64,000 nucleotides of DNA from Paulinella micropora. Taxonomy: Eukaryota; Cercozoa; Imbricatea; Euglyphida; Paulinellidae. The stretch covers positions 1-64,000 of the forward strand of contig WBZZ01002425.1 of NCBI GenBank assembly GCA_019918135.1, in the 5' to 3' direction. The notes below the pieces were generated by a model that was not told where the DNA came from, did not search any database, and saw nothing but the letters and a program-made list of their open reading frames with translations. The position numbers were made by a program, and so were the translations under genes. Every line of letters begins with the position of its first letter. Position 1 is the first letter of the stretch. This document shows positions 52,850 through 62,943 of this stretch, piece after piece.

Positions 52850-53327
52850 GTATGGTTTGAGCTATTGCCAGGGTCGAGCGACAAGTAAAGCTCGCTCGGC
52901 CAACCGACGTGCGTGTTTACCTACCCTTGGACAACTAACCAGGCACAGCCAGCCAACACCTCAGCCAGGAGTAATCAAGCCGCCGACGGGTCTACGGGGA
53001 AGCCTAACAGAGCTTCCCGGTCTGGAAGACGACGAGAAGGATGCTGTCCCCGCGCCTGCAGAAGACAAAGAGTTCTCGGACCTTACTCAGGACGATGATG
53101 ACGACGACGAGGCTGCTGGCTCTGCTCTCCCAGGTGCTGTTGCCTCTGATCTTGGAAGCTCCGAAGACGAGTCGGATGGAGACGACGAGAATGTTGCACG
53201 GAAGGCTCGTAGTCTTGCTTCTGGGCAAGGAGAGAGGAGTGACACAGCCTCATCATCAAGCGAAGCTTCTTTGTCTCGGTCTGAACACACGGGTCGTGAA
53301 CTGCCTAACGAAGAAGCAAATGTATAA
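52850..53327 (+). CDS. Acidic Ser-rich protein segment, unknown
   Basis: An open frame with MYGLSYCQGRATSKARSANR, then PGLEDDEKDAVPAPAEDKEF, a D6 run, and GSSEDESDGDDENVARKARS, ending EEANV with TAA at 53325. The part GERSDTASSSSEASLSRSEH recurs in degraded form at 53353-53400 in a different frame (ESVTASSSSEGFFDP), a local duplication. It may be the 5' part of the MYND gene downstream, but G/C runs at 53420-53800 separate them. Probably disordered. Confidence 0.5.
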
Positions 53328-53399
53328 GGTTTCCTAGCCTAACTGTTGGAAAAAAAGAGGAGAGTGTCACAGCTTCTTCGTCAAGCGAAGGTTTCTTCG

Positions 53400-53850
53400 A
53401 TCCAGTCCGCAGAAAACCTCGGTCGTCCCCCCCCCCCCCTCACTCTGCTCCCGCCTCGCGGAAGAGTTCTCACCAGCGAAACTAGAGAGGGGGGGGGGGG
53501 GAAGAGGGGAAGAGGAGAGAAGGAGAAAGGGGGAAAAAGTGGTGGGGCAACCACCCCCCCCCCCCCCCCATACCCAAATGGGCGGAATTTTAAAATGAGC
53601 CCCCCCCCTCCGGGGAAAGGGGAGTATGATGAAAGAAAAAGGAGGAGAGAGACAGGGAGAGCAAAGAAGGGGGGGGGGGAAGCACTTTCCTTTTAGTCTA
53701 GATACAAAGGGGGGGGGGGTGGTGTTTGCTCCTCGCGCCTCCAGAGAACCAAAAACGGGAGAGAAGAGGGGTGGGGGGGGGGGCAGCCCAGAAAGTCTGG
53801 GCGGCTGTTGGTTTGTCACTCCCAAACCTTTTCTTTGCGCTCTCTCTCTC
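53400..53850. repeat. Dense poly-G/poly-C and GA tracts
   Basis: At least seven G or C runs of nine or more bases. The ORFs on both strands (for example 53367-54053 minus) are translations of them. Could include an intron of the MYND gene. Confidence 0.6.
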
Positions 53851-53869
53851 TCTTCATGAGCCAAAAATA

Positions 53870-54160
53870 TTGCACCTAGCTTATGTGTGTGCAGATCCCT
53901 TATGGGGTCAAACAGATAAAGAATTGGGACCGGCCAAGCTAAAGTCGTGTGCTCGTTGCCGCGTCTTGCGTTATTGTAGTCGTCTTTGCCAAAAGCGTCA
54001 TTGGGTAGCTGAGCACCGCGATCTTTGCATACCGGGGGCTCGTCGAAACTCACAATACCTGAGGGCGCTCAGTGCCATCCGAAGAATTCGGAGGTCGAAG
54101 AAGCGACAGACCACGCTAATAATTATGGAAGCTAGCACGAACGGGCGGCTTGTCAGGTAA
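53870..54160 (+). CDS. MYND finger protein fragment 1
   Basis: Partial MYND: SCARCRVLRYCSRLCQKRHW then VAEHRDLC. The first Cys pair expected upstream is missing (only VCADPLWG), so the frame probably starts in another exon or is degenerate. A basic tail follows (AIRRIRRSKKRQ). Stop TAA at 54158. The following gene at 54199 holds a complete MYND, so this is a tandem family. Confidence 0.6.
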   Translation: MHLAYVCADPLWGQTDKELGPAKLKSCARCRVLRYCSRLCQKRHWVAEHRDLCIPGARRNSQYLRALSAIRRIRRSKKRQTTLIIMEASTNGRLVR

Positions 54161-54198
54161 CTGTCGATGCCTGCAGCCCCGAGAAAAAAAGCCTGTCG

Positions 54199-54895
54199 GT
54201 GTACCAACTGACGGAGCAGGACCTGGCCAGTCCTGACTACAGGTATTTGCAGGCAAGCGCGGCTGAGGCCAAGGGCCAGGGGTTGTGTGTCCTGGTGGAG
54301 GCCTTGTTACAACGGACCTCTCAGAGTAGTACAGGCGCCGACGACGGCCAACGATGGCACACTACTGTCTTGTGTTTGATTATGCCGGAGAGCACGGCGC
54401 CCGCTCTGGTTGACAGCAACTTAGCTCACGATGACAAAGACCTTCTGATCGGCAGGCCGCGCTGTGGGTTCTGCGCAAGGCTGGATTCGGACGACGCGGC
54501 TCTGCTCGCCTGCAGCCACTGCCGGCTTTTCTGGTATTGCAACAAAAAATGCCGGGCCCAGCAATGGCGCCAGGCCCACCAGCGGGTTTGCGCTCCGGGG
54601 CCGAGCCTGCTCTTAACTCAAGTATTAGCCATGCAGTTGCCTCAGCAGTTCATGGAGCTTATGCGGCGCCCATGTTTGGAACAGGCGGACAAAGCGAAAT
54701 CAGTGCTCCTGTATGCTGACGCGGTTACAGCAGGCGACAGTAAATGGGTCTGATCCATATTGGTACAAACAGGTGCTTGAGCCCTTTTATCGGAGGGTGT
54801 GCTGGGCAGGAAAGTGCCTGGGCGGCCCGCTAGAAGCCTGCGTGCCTCCGGGACTTCGAGATGAGTTGCTGGCGCTGTGGTGCCCAGCCCGTTAG
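54199..54895 (+). CDS. MYND-type zinc finger protein 2
   Basis: MYND core near 54460-54590: CGFC-x11-CSHC-x4-YCNKKC-x7-H-x3-C, all ligands present, preceded by VCLIM/ESTAPALV-type sequence and LVEALLQRTSQSSTGADDGQ. The helical C-terminus (LAMQLPQQFMELMRRPCLEQ) runs to DSKWV and a TGA at 54751. In the next frame SDPYWYKQVLEPFYRRVCWA continues to TAG 54893, and AATAAA follows at 54937, so the true end is probably 54895 with a one-base break near TGGGT (54747). MYND domains bind proline-rich partners, often in transcription regulators. The start is uncertain. Confidence 0.65.
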
Positions 54896-55217
54896 CTCGG
54901 AGCTTGCTATTTTCTTAACGATCTTGTCAAGCTTTTAATAAAAATCCTTTTTTTCTTCTTGGTGATTTCTTGGTGCTTACAAGGTATGGCCAAAATCTTC
55001 CTCTCCTCTTTTCTTCTTCTTCTCTGTGCCCCCCCCCCCACACACACACACACCTGCTCTCCCCCCCTCCAGAGGGGGGGGGCGCCCCCCCCCCTTCTAG
55101 TTTTTGTTGCGTTGTCCTTGATTGTGCTCTACGATCGGAGATGAGCGATGGAGAGGAAGAGAGAACCCCACACCGTCGCTGTAGGCTTTTTTAGCTCACT
55201 CTTGACCTGGACCTGTC

Positions 55218-56003
55218 ATGGCAGAGCAGGCCTTTGAGAGCCACCTCAGGGCTGCGCAGGACGGCTCGGCCCGAGCTCAGTTTGATGTAGGGCTGTGTTA
55301 CGAAAGGGGCCACGGGGTGGCTGCATGCCCGGCACGGGTGTTTGGCTGGTATGAGGCAGCTGCTCAACAAGGAGTGACTGAAGCGCTGTTTAAACTAGGG
55401 GTGTCCTATGAGACGGGCCAGAGCACTGGCCGGGACGCGGCGCGGGCCGCGTCCTACTACCGCTTGGCAGCCTGCCAGGGGCTGGCGGCAGCCCAGCTTA
55501 GCCTCGGAGTATGTTACGCCAGGGGGCGAGGAGTCGGGCGAGACCCGTGCGTTGCTGTGAGATGGTATCTGCAAGCCGCGCTCCAACACCTTGCAGCCGC
55601 TCAGTACAACTTGGGGCTCTGTTACGAAAGCGGTCACGGCATTGCGCCAGACGACGAGAAAGCACTCTGTTGGTATCGCTTAGCCGCTCGACAAGGACTC
55701 CCCAGCGCGCAGTACCGAGTGGGGCTTTGCTACGCCAAGGGGCGAGGGGTCGAGCAAGACCTTGGCGCAGCTGTGAGCTGGTATCGCCGCGCCGCGCAAG
55801 CGGGCCACGCTACCGCCCGGCTGGCCCTGAGCTGGTGTTACCTCGAGGGCGTAGACGTGCCGCGAGACAGCAAGAGCGCGGCCAAGTGGTATCGCCGCGC
55901 CCGCTGCTGGCTGCGGCCTGCAATACCTGGGGGCCCAACATTCAGACCCCACCTGGCCACCAGCAGCAGAGAGCCACAGACCCCCCCCCCCAACGCCAGC
56001 TAG
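55218..56003 (+). CDS. Sel1-repeat protein
   Basis: ATG 55218, 261 codons, intact. Six Sel1-like repeats of ~36 residues, for example AQFDVGLCYERGHGVAACPA, AQLSLGVCYARGRGVGRDPC, AQYNLGLCYESGHGIAPDDE and AQYRVGLCYAKGRGVEQDLG, each ending WY..AA..G. Codon use is GC-rich. Sel1 repeats form alpha-solenoid scaffolds for protein interaction. The last ~35 residues (RPAIPGGPTFRPHLATSSRE) leave the repeat pattern, and the same DNA recurs at 58545. Stop TAG 56001. ATTAAA at 56074 is the likely polyadenylation signal, overlapping that of the convergent gene. Confidence 0.88.
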   Translation: MAEQAFESHLRAAQDGSARAQFDVGLCYERGHGVAACPARVFGWYEAAAQQGVTEALFKLGVSYETGQSTGRDAARAASYYRLAACQGLAAAQLSLGVCYARGRGVGRDPCVAVRWYLQAALQHLAAAQYNLGLCYESGHGIAPDDEKALCWYRLAARQGLPSAQYRVGLCYAKGRGVEQDLGAAVSWYRRAAQAGHATARLALSWCYLEGVDVPRDSKSAAKWYRRARCWLRPAIPGGPTFRPHLATSSREPQTPPPNAS

Positions 56004-56070
56004 GGCGCAGCACGAGGGGGCAGCACTCGGCGGTACGCATAGTATTTATGAGACGACGACGTAATTGATT

Positions 56071-56079
56071 TTTATTAAA
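56071..56079. terminator. Overlapping convergent polyadenylation signals
   Basis: TTTATTAAA gives ATTAAA on the plus strand for the Sel1 gene and AATAAA on the minus strand for the BspA-like gene. Confidence 0.55.
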
Positions 56080-56127
56080 ACCTTTCTTTTTTTTGGGGGG
56101 GGGGGGGGCTGGAAAAGGGGGGTTAGC

Positions 56128-58432
56128 TTACGCTCGCAAGCAAGAGGCTCGGGTCCAGGCGTTCCAAGCGTAAGTGTTCTCCGCTACTGTTTGGCACGAG
56201 GCGGGTAGTTGCGCGTAGGTCAGAAAGGACGCGGACGAGAACAGCGCGCAGTCGGCCGCGGACACCCGCACAGACCACGCGCTCAGGTCCTGATTGAAAG
56301 AGCAGGCACCGGTGGGCAGGTCTGCCAGCTGGTCGCTGCCCACGTTGTCCACGTGCCAGCCACTAATTTCCGAGTTGAACAGCTTCGCTCCGGGGAACAT
56401 GCTCTTCATGCGGTCTGCGGCCTGCACGTTCCACTGGCTCAGGTCTTGGTTAAATGCCGTAGCTCTTTCGAATGCATAGAGGAAATTGGTAACCTGGCTC
56501 ACATCCCACGCAGACAAGGGCTGGTTGAAGCTGGTGCAGTTGTAAAAGATACTGTTCATGTTAGTGGCACTGCTCGTGTTTCAAGCACTGACGGACTGGT
56601 TGAAAGCCCAGGCATCGGCCAGCATGTTTTGGAAGTTTGTGACGGCGGACAGGTCCCATGTGTCCAACGGCGTGTTGAAGCTGTGCGCTTCATAGAACGT
56701 TGAGTAAGTACTCGTGATCCCCGTCAGGGCCCAGCCCGACAAGTCCTGGTTGAAGCTGTACCCATTTCGGAACATGTAGGCTGCGCTGCCCGAAATCGCC
56801 GGGCGCCAGTCCCGCAGGTCTCCGACCAGCTTTTGCGCATTGAGCAGCAAGCCCACCCCACTGGTTACTCCGTCCAGGGCACGTGTGCCAGTGCTAGGCG
56901 GCAGGAACTCCAGTTTCTCGAGGTTTCGCAAGTATAGTTCATTCTGTATCATCAGGCCGTCCTTAGAGAACAGGGTAGCGATACCTCCGTTTGGGCTGGC
57001 CATGGTCACATTGCCCCACGCCCAGACCGCTAGCAAGCGGTACTTAAAGAGTGTTAGGCCTGTTGTGAAGCCCACGAGCCCCGCCACCCGCCCCTTGATC
57101 CGGACCTGGTATGTGCCGACAGCAAGCGGGCTAGGCGCACAGATCGGGTTGGCATCCTGCTGCTGGCACTGCACCCAGCCCTGCCCATTGCCCGAGTCGA
57201 CACGGATAGCATTATCTTCGCCTGGCTTCCATGTGTACAGCCCTAAACCGGCCACACTCTGTGTCACTCGGATCTTTGCTTGGAAGACGCCGAGTCCGCA
57301 GTTCTGGGGCCCGGGCAGCGGGTCGCAACCCGCCCGGAACAGCATGGTCCCGCAACCGGACGACCTGGCTGAGTCCAGAACCCACGTATTTACGCCCCTC
57401 GCACGGAAGGCAGAAGCGCCCCAAAACAAAAGTTCAAGCCGCTCCAGGTTCAGCGGTTGCCAGCCGGTCAGGTCCTCGTCGAAGTTGGCGGCGTCGCGGA
57501 ACATCCCCGCCGCGTACCGCAAGCCACTGACGTTCCACGATCCCACGCCCACCAGTGTCCCCTGGTTGCAGTCGAAGGCGTACGAAGCGTTGACGACGTT
57601 GCTCGTGTCCCAGCTGCCCAGCCCCGCCAGCAACAGTGCCGGGGCGCCCTGCAGCATGGCCGAGAGGTCGGTCACGAGGCTGGTGTCCAGCGAGCCCACG
57701 TCCAGCCAGGCGGCGCCGAGCCCCGCGAGGCCCCCGAACGAGCCCGCCAGCGAGCGCAGGCCCGGGCTGGCGGGCAACGGCGACGCCACCGACGCCAGCG
57801 CCGAGCCCTGGAAGTGGTGGCCCGACGTCGTGTGCAGCCTGATTCCGCCCCAGGCCTGTACCTCTCGCAGCGCCGCCCGGGTTTTGGACCCAAGTTCCCC
57901 CGCCGCACCAGCAACACACCCGCGTCGCCCTTACATAACTCCACAGCGCATGGCCGGGGTAGTCGCAGCCCCACTCATATTGCTCGTATTCGACGCAACC
58001 GTTGCCCGGGCCGTCCTTGTCATACCAACCCTCGATCGGGTCTACACACTCCGGCGGCGGCCGCTCGGGCACGAGCGCCAGGCTCCAGCCCGTGACCTCG
58101 GTGCCCGTCAGCCGCAGCGTGTACGTGCCGGCGCTCGTGTACGTGTGCGAACAGGGAGGCCCGTTGTTGGCACAGGCCCCGCCAGGGCTGCCGTCCCCCC
58201 AGTCCACGGCGAACGTCGACGAGGCCAGGCGCCTCCTGCCCACGTTTGCGTCCCACGCCAGTGGTAACGTGTAATTTAGCGGGCCGTGACCCGCTAAATT
58301 GGGCACCAGCAAGAGCAGTACCGCCTCCGGGACCGGCGCCGTAGTCGTCGTCGTAGCAGCCGTGGCCGGCGTGCTGCCTGGCCACTCGTACGGGCAGTAT
58401 CCACGAGCCGCGCCGCAGAGCAGCACCACCAT
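56128..58432 (-). pseudogene. BspA-like (DUF285) surface protein with PKD domain; one frameshift, one in-frame TGA
   Basis: ATG 58432 with a short hydrophobic start (MVVLLCGAARG). About residues 55-110 are a PKD-like domain (FAVDWGDGSPGG, HTYTSAGTYTLRLTGTEVTG). A Cys-rich segment (YEWGCDYPGHALW, VCCWCGG) follows. At a C5 run (57897-57901) the frame changes and continues as LREVQAWGGIRLHTTSGHHF. DUF285 repeats run from LGSWDTSNVVNASYAF to SFNQDLSAWSVRV, with a ~190-residue insert (about 57340-56890) containing YQVRIKGRVAGLVGF. A TGA at 56581-56583 falls exactly where the repeat needs Trp (SVSA-stop-NTSSATNM), and the same frame continues to TAA at 56128. Such proteins are secreted or surface-anchored. 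Confidence 0.85.
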
Positions 58433-58544
58433 CAGCTAGACTCCCGCCGAAGAGGGACGCGGAGGTTGCGCTTTTCTTGGGGAAAACATTCTTTGCTTTA
58501 TATTATACATATTCTTAGCAAAACCTGGTCAGCCGGGCTTCAGC

Positions 58545-58632
58545 CCCTCACCGTCGGTCGCGGCCTGCAACACCTGGGAGCCCCAGCAGCCAGACACTAC
58601 CTGGCCACCAGCAGCAGAGAGCCACAGACCCT
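58545..58632 (+). pseudogene. Duplicate of the Sel1 gene 3' end
   Basis: GCGGCCTGCAACACCTGGGAG to GAGAGCCACAGACC matches 55912-55985. Only the 3' end is present. A remnant of a second Sel1 gene or a local duplication across the BspA-like gene. Confidence 0.65.
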
Positions 58633-58639
58633 CCCTACT

Positions 58640-59050
58640 TCCCGACACGCCCGCCCCCCCGAAGGCTGGGGGCTGGGGCTGGAGAGAGAGACAGAGAGAG
58701 AGGAGGGGGGGGGAAGAGAGAATTCCGACAAATCCCCCCCCCCCCTCTCCTCCCCCCTTCCTCTCCCCCTTTTTTTTCCCCCCGCCTTCCCCCCCCCCCT
58801 TCCCCCCCTCTGGGGAGTGAGAGGGGGATGGGGAAGGCGTTATCTTGTTTTGGTGTGAAAACCTCTAAAGAGATTATTAAAGTAAAGGACCAAAAAAATG
58901 CAGCAGAAAGCACGTCAAAAGAACTACTACTACTACAACAAAAAACAACAACCACCACCAGATTCCAGCTTCCGGCGGAGACGGGGCCAAGAGAAAGGTA
59001 GCTGGAGAAAATGCTAAGGGCTGCCACTCGTAGCTTATTTCTACTAGGAG
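58640..59050. other. Low-complexity intergenic region
   Basis: GA, C and G tracts, then AT-rich sequence with CTACTACTAC/ACAACAACC repeats. ATTAAA near 58876. No gene supported. Confidence 0.5.
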
Positions 59051-59178
59051 TGTAGCTGTGTTGGGCGCTGGATGCAGGTCGCGCGCTCCCCCGGCCCCCT
59101 TGGTGCGGCTGGAAATCCGCGGAGCCGCTTCTATTTACCGTAAGCCAGTTAGACAGCCGGGGTGGCCTGCGCTTTTAG

Positions 59179-59412
59179 ATGCATGCGGGACTTGCCACTG
59201 CCTCGCGCACGCGCGCACAGGCACGCCGGCTGCAAGAGCAGCAACAGCCGGCGTTGTACAAGGTGGACTGGGGGGACGGAACGCAAAGCACATGCCCCGA
59301 CCAGGGCGCGGGCGGGAAGTGCGAACACATGTACCCAACCCCGGGCACGTACAACGTAGTTGCCACTGGCGTCACTATGGGAACAAAAATGCTGATTCTA
59401 GCGTCAAACTGA
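59179..59412 (+). pseudogene. PKD-domain fragment of a BspA-like protein
   Basis: ALYKVDWGDGTQSTCPDQGA then CEHMYPTPGTYNVVATGVTM is a PKD motif (WGDG, HxYxxPGTY) very like the one at 58200-58080. No signal sequence or DUF285 repeats follow; after the stop at 59410 satellite DNA begins. A third, partial member of the family. Confidence 0.65.
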
Positions 59413-59429
59413 TTCCGTCGACTATTTGA

Positions 59430-60090
59430 CGATAATCGGGTCTAGGTGCGATGCCATCAGCACAAATGTGATGCCATCACTTTGATGATGCAATCACACT
59501 TTTACGTTGACGATAGAATCAGTTTAAGATGCAATCACACTTTTACGTTGACGATAAAATCACACATTGACGCAAAAATCAGTTGACGATGCAGTCATCA
59601 AATAGATGATTGCATCATCAATAGATGATTTTCAAGGGTCGTCAATTTGATGATGGCATCACCTATTTGATGATCTAGTCACATTTTACATTCTAACTAT
59701 TTACGATGCCATCATCTATTTAATGATCCAGTCACATATTAAATCACGCTATTTACAATGCCATCATCTATTGATGATCCGGTCATCTAATATGCGGTTG
59801 TATATTAAATCGTCATCTATTGATGATGCCATCATCTATTGATGATACCATCATCTATTTGATGATCCGGTCATCTGATGGCATCATCTATTTGATGATG
59901 GCGTCATCTATTTGATGATGGCATCATCTATTTGATGATGGCATCATCTATTTGATGATGGCATCATCTATTTGATGATGGCATAGCCATCATCTAGCCA
60001 TCATCTATTTGATGATGGCGTTATCTACTTGATGATGCCATCATCTATTTGATGATACCATCATCTATTGATGATCCTATCAGCTATATT
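59430..60090. repeat. Satellite array 1, palindromic TGATGCCATCA family
   Basis: Irregular then regular units with the core GATG(A)TGCCATCATC and spacer TATTT; the best stretch is 59870-59990 at ~20-bp period. The core is a near-perfect palindrome. An early part (59440-59600) mixes ATGCAATCACACTTTTACG units. Confidence 0.88.
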
Positions 60091-60119
60091 TCCAGGCTTT
60101 GCAAGCAAAGTGTTTTTAT

Positions 60120-60620
60120 TTAGTAATTACTTATACATTGAAAACTCAACAAGCGCTTATACTTTTTGCCCTTCTTGAGTACTTTCTCCCAACTCGCTCC
60201 TGTAAGCCTTCTAGGACAGCCCAGTGCATCAATATGGCAAAATCCATCCTCGAACACCTCCAAATCTCTGTCTAAATATGAGCCATCCAATGTGGCAGTA
60301 TATGCATCACACAGTTCTGGCCCATCTTGGAAAATTGACTTTGTATCTTTCCTGCATACATAAGCGAGTGTAAAAATAGGAGACTTGCAGGGCATACCTC
60401 GGAATCCCGCATCAGAATTGCCTAAAAAATGCACAACGTGCATATCAACAATTTTGCAAGCAACGTTGTCTTTTTCGTCGGACGGATGTAAATACGAGAC
60501 CAGGTACATAAGTCGTGGCCAATCCTTCACGTCCGGCAGCAAGTACATGGCACCCCTTTGAAAGACATTCAACCTATTACATAGCCAAATATTCATTACG
60601 AGCAGTGCCACATACATCAA
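60120..60620 (-). CDS. Unknown ORF, possibly the last exon of the next gene
   Basis: 167 codons of normal composition: LLPDVKDWPRLMYLVSYLHP, CKIVDMHVVHFLGNSDAGFR, DGSYLDRDLEVFEDGFCHID, GASWEKVLKKGKKYKRLL. TATGTAATAG before GTTGAATG (about 60584) is a splice acceptor, and GAG|GTATAAC at ~60628 a donor for exon 5 of the gene above. The joined frame fails by one base, which an error in the A10 run at 60634-60643 would fix. Family unknown. Confidence 0.5.
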   Translation of the reverse strand: MMYVALLVMNIWLCNRLNVFQRGAMYLLPDVKDWPRLMYLVSYLHPSDEKDNVACKIVDMHVVHFLGNSDAGFRGMPCKSPIFTLAYVCRKDTKSIFQDGPELCDAYTATLDGSYLDRDLEVFEDGFCHIDALGCPRRLTGASWEKVLKKGKKYKRLLSFQCISNY

Positions 60621-60622
60621 TG

Positions 60623-62877
60623 TTATACCTCAATTTTTTTTTTGGTTTTGACACTCGACGAAGAGCTGGAACTTGACGAAGAGCTGGAACTCGACGCAGA
60701 AGTCTGCTCACTTGGCGCGATCGTCCACTTGGCAGGTGCTTCGTACCCTTCCTCGACTTCGCTATCATCCGTCCACTCGCGTTCCTTTTCTCTGCTCCCG
60801 TACGTTGCCCCTTCCTCCATTCGTGCATCCAGTCGCTCGTTCAATGCACCATTCTTGCCCCAGTCCGGAAACCGGTCCCTGCTTACATGATTCGCTTTTG
60901 CACTACCGTTCCTGAAACCGGCCACGTTCAGAACCTACGAGGTTTATGATTGTATCATTGGCTTAGCAAATACAATACTTCATTACGTGATCTAAACCCC
61001 ACCCTCCCCTCCCTCTGGAAGTATTCTACCATAACGACGCGCATGGCCTTCTTTTTTTTCTTCTTGTCCACTCGCCAGTACCCCAAGAGGTCATTCACGC
61101 TGAGGTTTTCAACAAAAACTTTATTCTTGGCTTTTGCCTTGCCATCCCAAACTTTTTTCAAGTGTTCCAGGTCCACCTGGCTGTCGGTTTGCACCAACGC
61201 GAACTTAGTACTGTTTTTGATTGCCTGGCTGACACGCATGTTGACTACCTCGACCAACACCATCCATCAGGGCAGCTCAACTCCTTCGTAAGTAGAGTCT
61301 GGTATTGCGAGTACCTGCCAACAAGGCAGCAAGGCAAAGTTACGACAGAACAGAATATTGTTGCCGAACAGAACAAGGATGAGATACCTTGACCTGGAAG
61401 CCAATTTTGCATTGAGGATTATCTGGCAATGTGCCGGCCGTCAAAACGTACAGATATTCCGAACGAGCCAGCTTCTTAACCTTCCACTCTCGGCGCACAG
61501 TTGCTGGCGGCTCCCTGAGATGAAACGGGCCGCGATACCACTCCTCCACTGATACAGGTTGTGACTGTGGCTTGCCTTCGTACGGTTTGCCACAGCTACT
61601 GCAGAATCGACTAGCTGGTGCAACCGGCTGTTTGCAGTAGCCACAGGCATCGTCCCCCGGGGCAAGCGAAGATCTTTTCTGTTGCACTGTACCAGTCGCG
61701 CGCAATGCTTTGCCTTCCGCAGTACAGGGCCTCGGCGCACGGCAGAACTTGCCAGAGGGAACGGTTATCCTTATCAATCGATACATAGTACTACACTCAT
61801 GGGACTGACAGATCCAGTAGTACGGTACCTTTTGCTTTTCCCCCTCGACCACTTTGGTCCGGTAGCGCAGTGCCATCTTGATCTTCTTCTCGCCAGCCTC
61901 TGCCTCGCCAGCCTCTGCCTCGTCTTCGTCCTCTGATCCGGCAGCCTCAACAACCTCGCCAACGTCGGCATCTACCAACAACTCCCGCGGCAACAAACCC
62001 AAACTAGCCTCGGTAAGTCTTTCGGCCAGCTTGATTCGGTAGACTCTGTAGCACCTGGCCAGAAGGCGCAGCAAGCTGCGCCTGTCGTGCTTTACATCAA
62101 ACGCTGCATTCAAAAACACATGGTATCTACGTCAACACCGCAGTGGCACAAGGCAATTAATGCAGTCACTTGTTAGTATGCAATGAGCAAATTATGTGAT
62201 GCCATCAGCAATATGTGATGCCATCAGCAATATGTGATGCCATCAGCAATATGTGATGCCATCAGCAATATGTGATGCCATCAGCAATATGTGATGCCAT
62301 CAGCAATATGTGATGCCATCAGCAATAATATTATATATGATGCCATCAGCAATATGTGATGCAATCATAACATAATATAGGAAGAAAGAAGCATACCAAA
62401 GGAAACCCTAGGGAAATTCTCCTTCGTAAAGTGCTGCAGAAGCGCGCATAGGTAGCGTCGTTGGGGAAGCCAGGGGTCTGAACCTGTCAATTTCTTGCCC
62501 TGGTAACACCCAGTCTCATGTCGACAGTTTTCATCACACAAATTCTCGGCCTCGCCCTCCTCGCCCTCCGATGAGCTGTCCGCAGCCGCTGCAGGCTCCA
62601 GACTGTATGGTCTGTCGCTGTCTTCTCCCTCGGATCCGGAAACATGAGCCGTGGTATAATCTCGCTCAGTCATCAGTCGATGATCCTCTCCCAGGAACCA
62701 TTTAAAAGAAGGACAGGCGATACTCGTGAACCCCACAATGAAAGGGAACATTCTCCATTTGATAAACTTGACCAGCAGGTGATACCGCTTTGAGCTGTTT
62801 CGGTCACCTGGGTCGGCCTTCCAAGCCCTGTCAACAAGTACCGCGTGCATGAAAAGAAACGAGCACCCACGGCGCAT
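60623..62877 (-). CDS. Multi-exon gene with a C4 zinc-ribbon, unknown family
   Basis: Exons on the minus strand with in-frame GT..AG joins: 62397 (donor GTATGC) to 62103 (acceptor TGCAG), 61388 (GTATCT) to 61248 (TCGAG), and 60979 (GTATTG) to 60934 (CGTAG). Exon 1 here has FIKWRMFPFIVGFTSIACPS and an acidic Ser-rich linker. Exon 2 has FDVKHDRRSLLRLLARCYRV, an acidic AGEAEAGE region, YYWICQSHECSTMYRLI and CGYCKQPVAPASRFCSSCGK (CxxC-x12-CxxC zinc ribbon). Exon 3 has KFALVQTDSQVDLEHLKKVW. The last exon ends in poly-Ser and a Lys-rich tail. Unlike other host genes here it keeps its frame. The 5' end beyond 62877 may join the exon at 63368-63842. Introns hold satellite DNA. Confidence 0.65.
62195..62365. 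repeat. Satellite array 2, ~19-bp units, inside an intron
   Basis: About eight copies of ATGTGATGCCATCAGCAAT between exons ending 62397 and starting 62103. It shares the TGATGCCATCA core with arrays 1 and 3. Confidence 0.9.
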
Positions 62878-62886
62878 GCATGTAAC
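62852..62886. repeat. Inverted repeat, left arm
   Basis: 35 bp whose reverse complement is at 63168-63202, one mismatch. It encloses microsatellite and satellite array 3. It overlaps the end of the 62365-62877 exon frame (GARFFS/RRGCSFLF region). Confidence 0.88.
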
Positions 62887-62892
62887 TTACAG

Positions 62893-62940
62893 TCACGTAT
62901 GTATGTATGTAATGTATGTATGTATGTATGTATGTATGTT
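62893..62940. repeat. TATG microsatellite
   Basis: About ten tetranucleotide repeats. Confidence 0.85.
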
Positions 62941-62943
62941 ACA

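Noticed and set aside
53367..54053. 228-codon minus-strand frame
   Set aside because: Built from poly-C/G translations (PPPP, GGGG) and antisense of the MYND fragment.
56581..56583. Reassigned genetic code (TGA = Trp)
   Set aside because: TGG is used at all other repeat Trp positions, and TGA appears to end the LRR gene next to its polyadenylation signal. Two in-frame TGAs are not enough.
56840..58267. 475-codon plus-strand frame
   Set aside because: Antisense of the BspA-like gene; it has no domains, while the minus strand has clear PKD and DUF285 repeats.
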